Below are positions 3,833 to 6,043 of a DNA stretch of 6,043 bases, piece by piece. Source of the DNA: Solirubrobacterales bacterium (lineage in GTDB: Bacteria; Actinomycetota; Thermoleophilia; Solirubrobacterales; Solirubrobacteraceae); NCBI GenBank assembly GCA_013813955.1, contig JACCQW010000269.1:1-6043 (forward strand), written 5' to 3'. Under the pieces are notes generated by a model. That model worked only from the letters and a program-made list of their open reading frames with translations, searched no databases and was not told where the DNA came from. Every line of letters begins with the position of its first letter. Position 1 is the first letter of the stretch. The position numbers and the translations under genes are program-made.

Positions 3833-4714
3833 ATGACGACGCCCGCACCCCCTCATCCCTACCGCTCCCGGCGCGCGTGCCTGTCCGTGCCCGGCTCGTC
3901 GGAGAAGATGCTCGCCAAGGCGCCGGGGCTCGGGGCCGACGAGCTCGTGCTCGACCTCGAGGACGCGGTCGCCGCCGCCGACAAGGAGCAGGCGCGCGAG
4001 CAGGTCCTGGCCGCGCTGGGATCGATGCCTTCCGGCACCTCGTGCGCGGTCCGGGTCAACGCCCCGCGGACGCAGTGGTGCCACGCCGACCTGGTCGCCC
4101 TCGCCGGCGCGCCGCAGGCGCCGTCCACCGTCGTCGTCCCCAAGGTGCAGAGCGCCGGCGACATGGCCTTCGTCGACCGGCTGCTCGACGGCGCCGAGCG
4201 CGCCGCCGGGTCCTCGGAGCCGATCGGCGTCCAGGCGCTGATCGAGACGTCGGTCGGGCTGCGCGCGCTGGACGCCATCGTCGCCGAGAGCGCCCGCCTG
4301 CGCTCGCTCATCCTCGGTTACGCCGACCTCGCCGCCTCGCTGGGGCGCACCCGCGCGGGCGCCGCCGTGCTCGACGCGTGGCTGCCGGCCCAGGAGGCCG
4401 TCCTGCACGCGGCGCGCGCCGCCGGGGTGCAGGCGATCGACGGGCCGTTCCTCGGCCTGGCCGACGACGCGGACTTCCGTGCCGCGGCCACCCGCGCGGC
4501 CGATCTGGGTTTCGACGGAAAGTGGGCGATCCACCCCGCGCAGGTCGCTGCGCTGACCGAGCTGTTCACCCCTCCCCCGGCCGAGGTCGACCACGCCCGC
4601 GCCGTGCTCGGGGCGCTCGACGGCGGGGCCCCGGGGGCCGTCGCACTGAACGGCGAGATGATCGACGAGGCCAGCGCGGCCGCCGCGCGCCGGCTGCTGG
4701 CGCGGGTGTCGTGA
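3833..4714 (+). CDS. CitE/HpcH-type CoA-ester lyase (malyl-/citramalyl-CoA lyase-like)
   Basis: This 293-residue cytoplasmic protein has the TIM-barrel fold of the HpcH/HpaI aldolase superfamily, CitE branch, which performs Mg-dependent Claisen cleavage or condensation of CoA esters such as malyl-CoA, beta-methylmalyl-CoA or citramalyl-CoA. Visible motifs are RSRRACLSVPGSSEKMLAKA (11-30, CoA-binding start), ELVLDLEDAV (37-46), CAVRVNAP (71-78, substrate arginine R75), VVPKVQSA (101-108), ALIETSVGL (135-143, metal ligand E138), LGYADLAASLG (161-171, metal ligand D164), AIDGPFLGLADDADF (201-215), GFDGKWAIHPAQV (226-238) and NGEMIDEA (273-280). All expected catalytic residues are present and the length is normal. 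It overlaps the hydratase gene by 4 bases. That partner argues for a stand-alone C4/C5 CoA-ester lyase rather than the beta subunit of citrate lyase, whose alpha and gamma subunits are absent. The exact substrate is unresolved. Confidence 0.92.
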   Translation: MTTPAPPHPYRSRRACLSVPGSSEKMLAKAPGLGADELVLDLEDAVAAADKEQAREQVLAALGSMPSGTSCAVRVNAPRTQWCHADLVALAGAPQAPSTVVVPKVQSAGDMAFVDRLLDGAERAAGSSEPIGVQALIETSVGLRALDAIVAESARLRSLILGYADLAASLGRTRAGAAVLDAWLPAQEAVLHAARAAGVQAIDGPFLGLADDADFRAAATRAADLGFDGKWAIHPAQVAALTELFTPPPAEVDHARAVLGALDGGAPGAVALNGEMIDEASAAAARRLLARVS

Positions 4715-5736
4715 GCGGCGCGGAGCCCACCGGCACGACCATCGTGGTCGGCGGGCCGTACTTCGAGGACCTCACGGTCGGCGACCGCTACGACGCCGCG
4801 CCGGCGCTCACGCTCACCGAGGGCCATGCCGCACTGCATCAGGCGATCGTCGGCGACCGCCTGCGTCTCGCCCTGGACGCCGACCTCAGCGAACGCGTCC
4901 TCGGCGCCGGTCGCCGCCTGGCCCATCCCCTGCTCGTCTGCGACGTCGCCATCGGCCAGTCGACGCTGGCCACCCAGCGGGTGATCGCCAACCTCTTCTA
5001 CCGCCGGCTCGTCCTCCTGCGCGCTCCCCAGATCGGCGACACGCTGCGCACGAGCACCGAGATCGTCGCGCTGCGGCGCAACCGCCCGCGCGAGGGCCGC
5101 GCCGCGACCGGGCTGGCGGTGCTGCGCGTGCGCACGGTCGATCAGCATGCCCGGGAGATCCTCGACTTCTGGCGCTGCGCGATGCTGCCCCTGCGTGACG
5201 AGGCCTCGCCGCCCGGCCGCGACGACGACCTCGACGCGTTCGGAGCCGACCTGCCCGCCGATCTCACCGCCTCCCTGCAGGGCTGGGACCTCGGCGCCTT
5301 CCGCGCGGCGGTGCCGGGCGCGCACTTCGCCGACCTGAGCGCGCCCGCCCGCTGGGAGCTGGAGGGCGGCGACACCGTCACCTCGGCGCCCGAGCTCGCC
5401 CGGCTGTCGCTCAACGTGGCCAAGACCCACACCGACCCGGCGGCGTCGCGCGACGGGCGCCGCCTGGTCTACGGCGGGCACACGATCGGCATGGCCGCGG
5501 CCGCGCTGACGCGCGCGCTGCCCAACCTCGTCTCGATTCTCGGCTGGCACGAGTGCCGGCACCTGGCACCGGTGATGGAGGGCGACGTGCTGCACACGGT
5601 CGTGAGCCTCGAGCGGGTTGAGCCGCTGGCCGCCGGCGGCGGGCTCGCGCACCTGCGCTGCGAGGTCCAGGCGCACCGCGAGGACGGCACGCGCGACGCG
5701 GTCCTGGACTGGCGGCTCGTCGGGGCGTTCGCATGA
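4711..5736 (+). CDS. MaoC-type double-hotdog acyl-CoA hydratase (mesaconyl-/itaconyl-CoA hydratase-like)
   Basis: The product is 341 residues, the size of two-hotdog hydratases such as mesaconyl-CoA hydratase (beta-methylmalyl-CoA dehydratase). The N-terminal hotdog begins GGPYFEDLTVGDRYDAAPALTLTEGHAALH (14-43), continues with VIANLFYRRLVLLRAPQIGDTLRTSTEIVALR (91-122), like the Mch pattern 'VANLgYaegrfl.PVxpGDTL', and ends ILDFWRCAMLPLR (150-162). A linker of about 40 residues follows. The C-terminal hotdog (about 205-341) contains LNVAKTHTDPAASRDG (234-249) near the position of the hydratase DxNPxH motif but diverged from it, then VYGGHTIGMAAAALTRALPN (253-272) and EGDVLHTVVSLERVEPL (290-306). 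The GTG start overlaps the lyase stop in the sequence GTGA, which implies translational coupling. The likely role is reversible hydration of an unsaturated C5 dicarboxylyl-CoA whose hydrated form the lyase cleaves. Substrate is inferred from pairing. Confidence 0.85.
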   Translation: MSGAEPTGTTIVVGGPYFEDLTVGDRYDAAPALTLTEGHAALHQAIVGDRLRLALDADLSERVLGAGRRLAHPLLVCDVAIGQSTLATQRVIANLFYRRLVLLRAPQIGDTLRTSTEIVALRRNRPREGRAATGLAVLRVRTVDQHAREILDFWRCAMLPLRDEASPPGRDDDLDAFGADLPADLTASLQGWDLGAFRAAVPGAHFADLSAPARWELEGGDTVTSAPELARLSLNVAKTHTDPAASRDGRRLVYGGHTIGMAAAALTRALPNLVSILGWHECRHLAPVMEGDVLHTVVSLERVEPLAAGGGLAHLRCEVQAHREDGTRDAVLDWRLVGAFA

Positions 5737-5751
5737 GCCGCGCCGGGGTCC

Positions 5752-6043
5752 TCAGGCCGGGAGCAGTGGCGAGGACGGCCGGGCGGCGAGGCCGCGAGGC
5801 TCGGCGAGCCGCTCGAGCATGAGGGCGGTATCGGCGATCGGCACGCCCGTGAGGTGCTCGTCACGTTGTTCGAAGTCCGCGACGATCGCCGCTATCGCCG
5901 CCGCGTAGCGGGTCGGGTCCCCATCGGCGAGCGCGACGATCGCGTCATGAGATCGAGATGAACGCCCTCCGGTGCCGACACGCGGCCGAGCATACGCGCG
6001 CCCGGCCCGACCGCGTTCTGGATGCGGCCCTCCCTGTGCGAAA
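5752..6043 (-). pseudogene. Hypothetical protein, frame broken once, 5' end outside the window
   Basis: The minus-strand frame from the right edge reads REGRIQNAVGPGA, RMLGRVSAPEGVHLDL and then loses sense near 5949. Shifting by one base, the sequence continues HDAIVALADGDPTRY, AAAIAAIVADFEQRDEH, LTGVPIADTALMLERLA, EPRGLAARPSSPLLPA and stops at TGA (5752-5754). The two parts join smoothly if one C is restored in GATCTC(C)ATGAC. Either the gene is a recent pseudogene or the assembly has a single-base error. The family is not recognised; the product looks helical and soluble, with a conserved-looking 'VPIADTALMLE...SPLLP' ending. It converges on the hydratase gene, with 15 bases between the stop codons. 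Confidence 0.72.

Noticed and set aside
3759..3848. Upstream extension of the PPOX-family protein to an ATG at 3848
   Set aside because: It would cross the divergent promoter and the start of the lyase gene, and the extra 30 residues match nothing in the family.
3514..4710. N-terminal 399 residues of a 740-aa plus-strand frame joined to the MaoC-type hydratase
   Set aside because: It is low-complexity Arg/Ala/Gly sequence overlapping the PPOX-family and lyase genes; the hydratase starts at GTG 4711 by its family N-terminus.
4318..5676. 452-aa minus-strand open frame
   Set aside because: It is a mirror of the lyase and hydratase genes, with shadow-type composition (Arg, Gly, Ala, Val, His repeats) and no motifs.
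5618..5908. 96-aa plus-strand frame across the end of the hydratase gene
   Set aside because: It overlaps the hydratase C-terminus and is antisense to the better-supported minus-strand hypothetical gene.
1..6043. Search for a CRISPR array, insertion sequence or phage/defence operon
   Set aside because: I saw no regularly spaced repeats, no transposase or integrase motifs, no terminal inverted repeats flanking a gene, and no intact recognised defence domains.

Overview
The window is high-GC DNA from an actinobacterium-like chromosome. Two adjacent SnoaL/NTF2-like proteins starting 'MSxExVExVR' are typical of Thermoleophilia (Solirubrobacterales) as I remember them, and the TAnnnT -10 boxes placed directly in front of start codons fit actinobacterial leaderless genes. 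The lineage is an inference; nothing in the window proves it.

Layout. Positions 1-720 hold two divergent tRNA genes, tRNA-Val(GAC) on the minus strand and tRNA-Cys(GCA) on the plus strand, each with a hairpin terminator. Between them lie minus-strand remnants of a nucleotidyltransferase-like module. A perfect 11-bp inverted repeat with a duplicated arm follows tRNA-Cys. Positions 748-1317 hold two small divergent hypothetical genes (66 aa minus, 63 aa plus). Positions 1364-2203 hold a two-gene minus-strand operon of SnoaL-like paralogues, divergent from a plus-strand gene (2349-3188) that encodes an MobA-type nucleotidyltransferase with a C-terminal MoaD/ThiS-like tail. A short ORF with a good Shine-Dalgarno follows, then a minus-strand PPOX-family split-barrel protein (3309-3758). 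Divergent from that, across a 74-bp region with an 18-bp inverted repeat, lies a tight plus-strand pair: a CitE/HpcH-type CoA-ester lyase (3833-4714) and a two-hotdog MaoC-type hydratase (4711-5736). The right edge holds a minus-strand hypothetical gene whose reading frame is broken once and which runs off the window.

How the genes work together. The clearest functional unit is the lyase-hydratase pair, joined by a 4-base GTGA overlap. It fits interconversion of an unsaturated C5 dicarboxylyl-CoA (mesaconyl- or itaconyl-type), its hydrated malyl/citramalyl-type ester, and the cleavage products (acetyl- or propionyl-CoA plus an oxo acid). The MobA-like gene points to molybdenum cofactor maturation, but no other Moco gene is in view. 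The remaining genes are single accessory-type loci with no visible pathway link.

I see no CRISPR array, insertion sequence, phage gene or recognised defence operon. The unusual points are the MobA-MoaD-like fusion without a C-terminal Gly-Gly, the tRNA-Val with C33, two copies of an identical TAGCCT-N7-start arrangement, and the structured repeats after tRNA-Cys and in the PPOX/lyase intergenic region.
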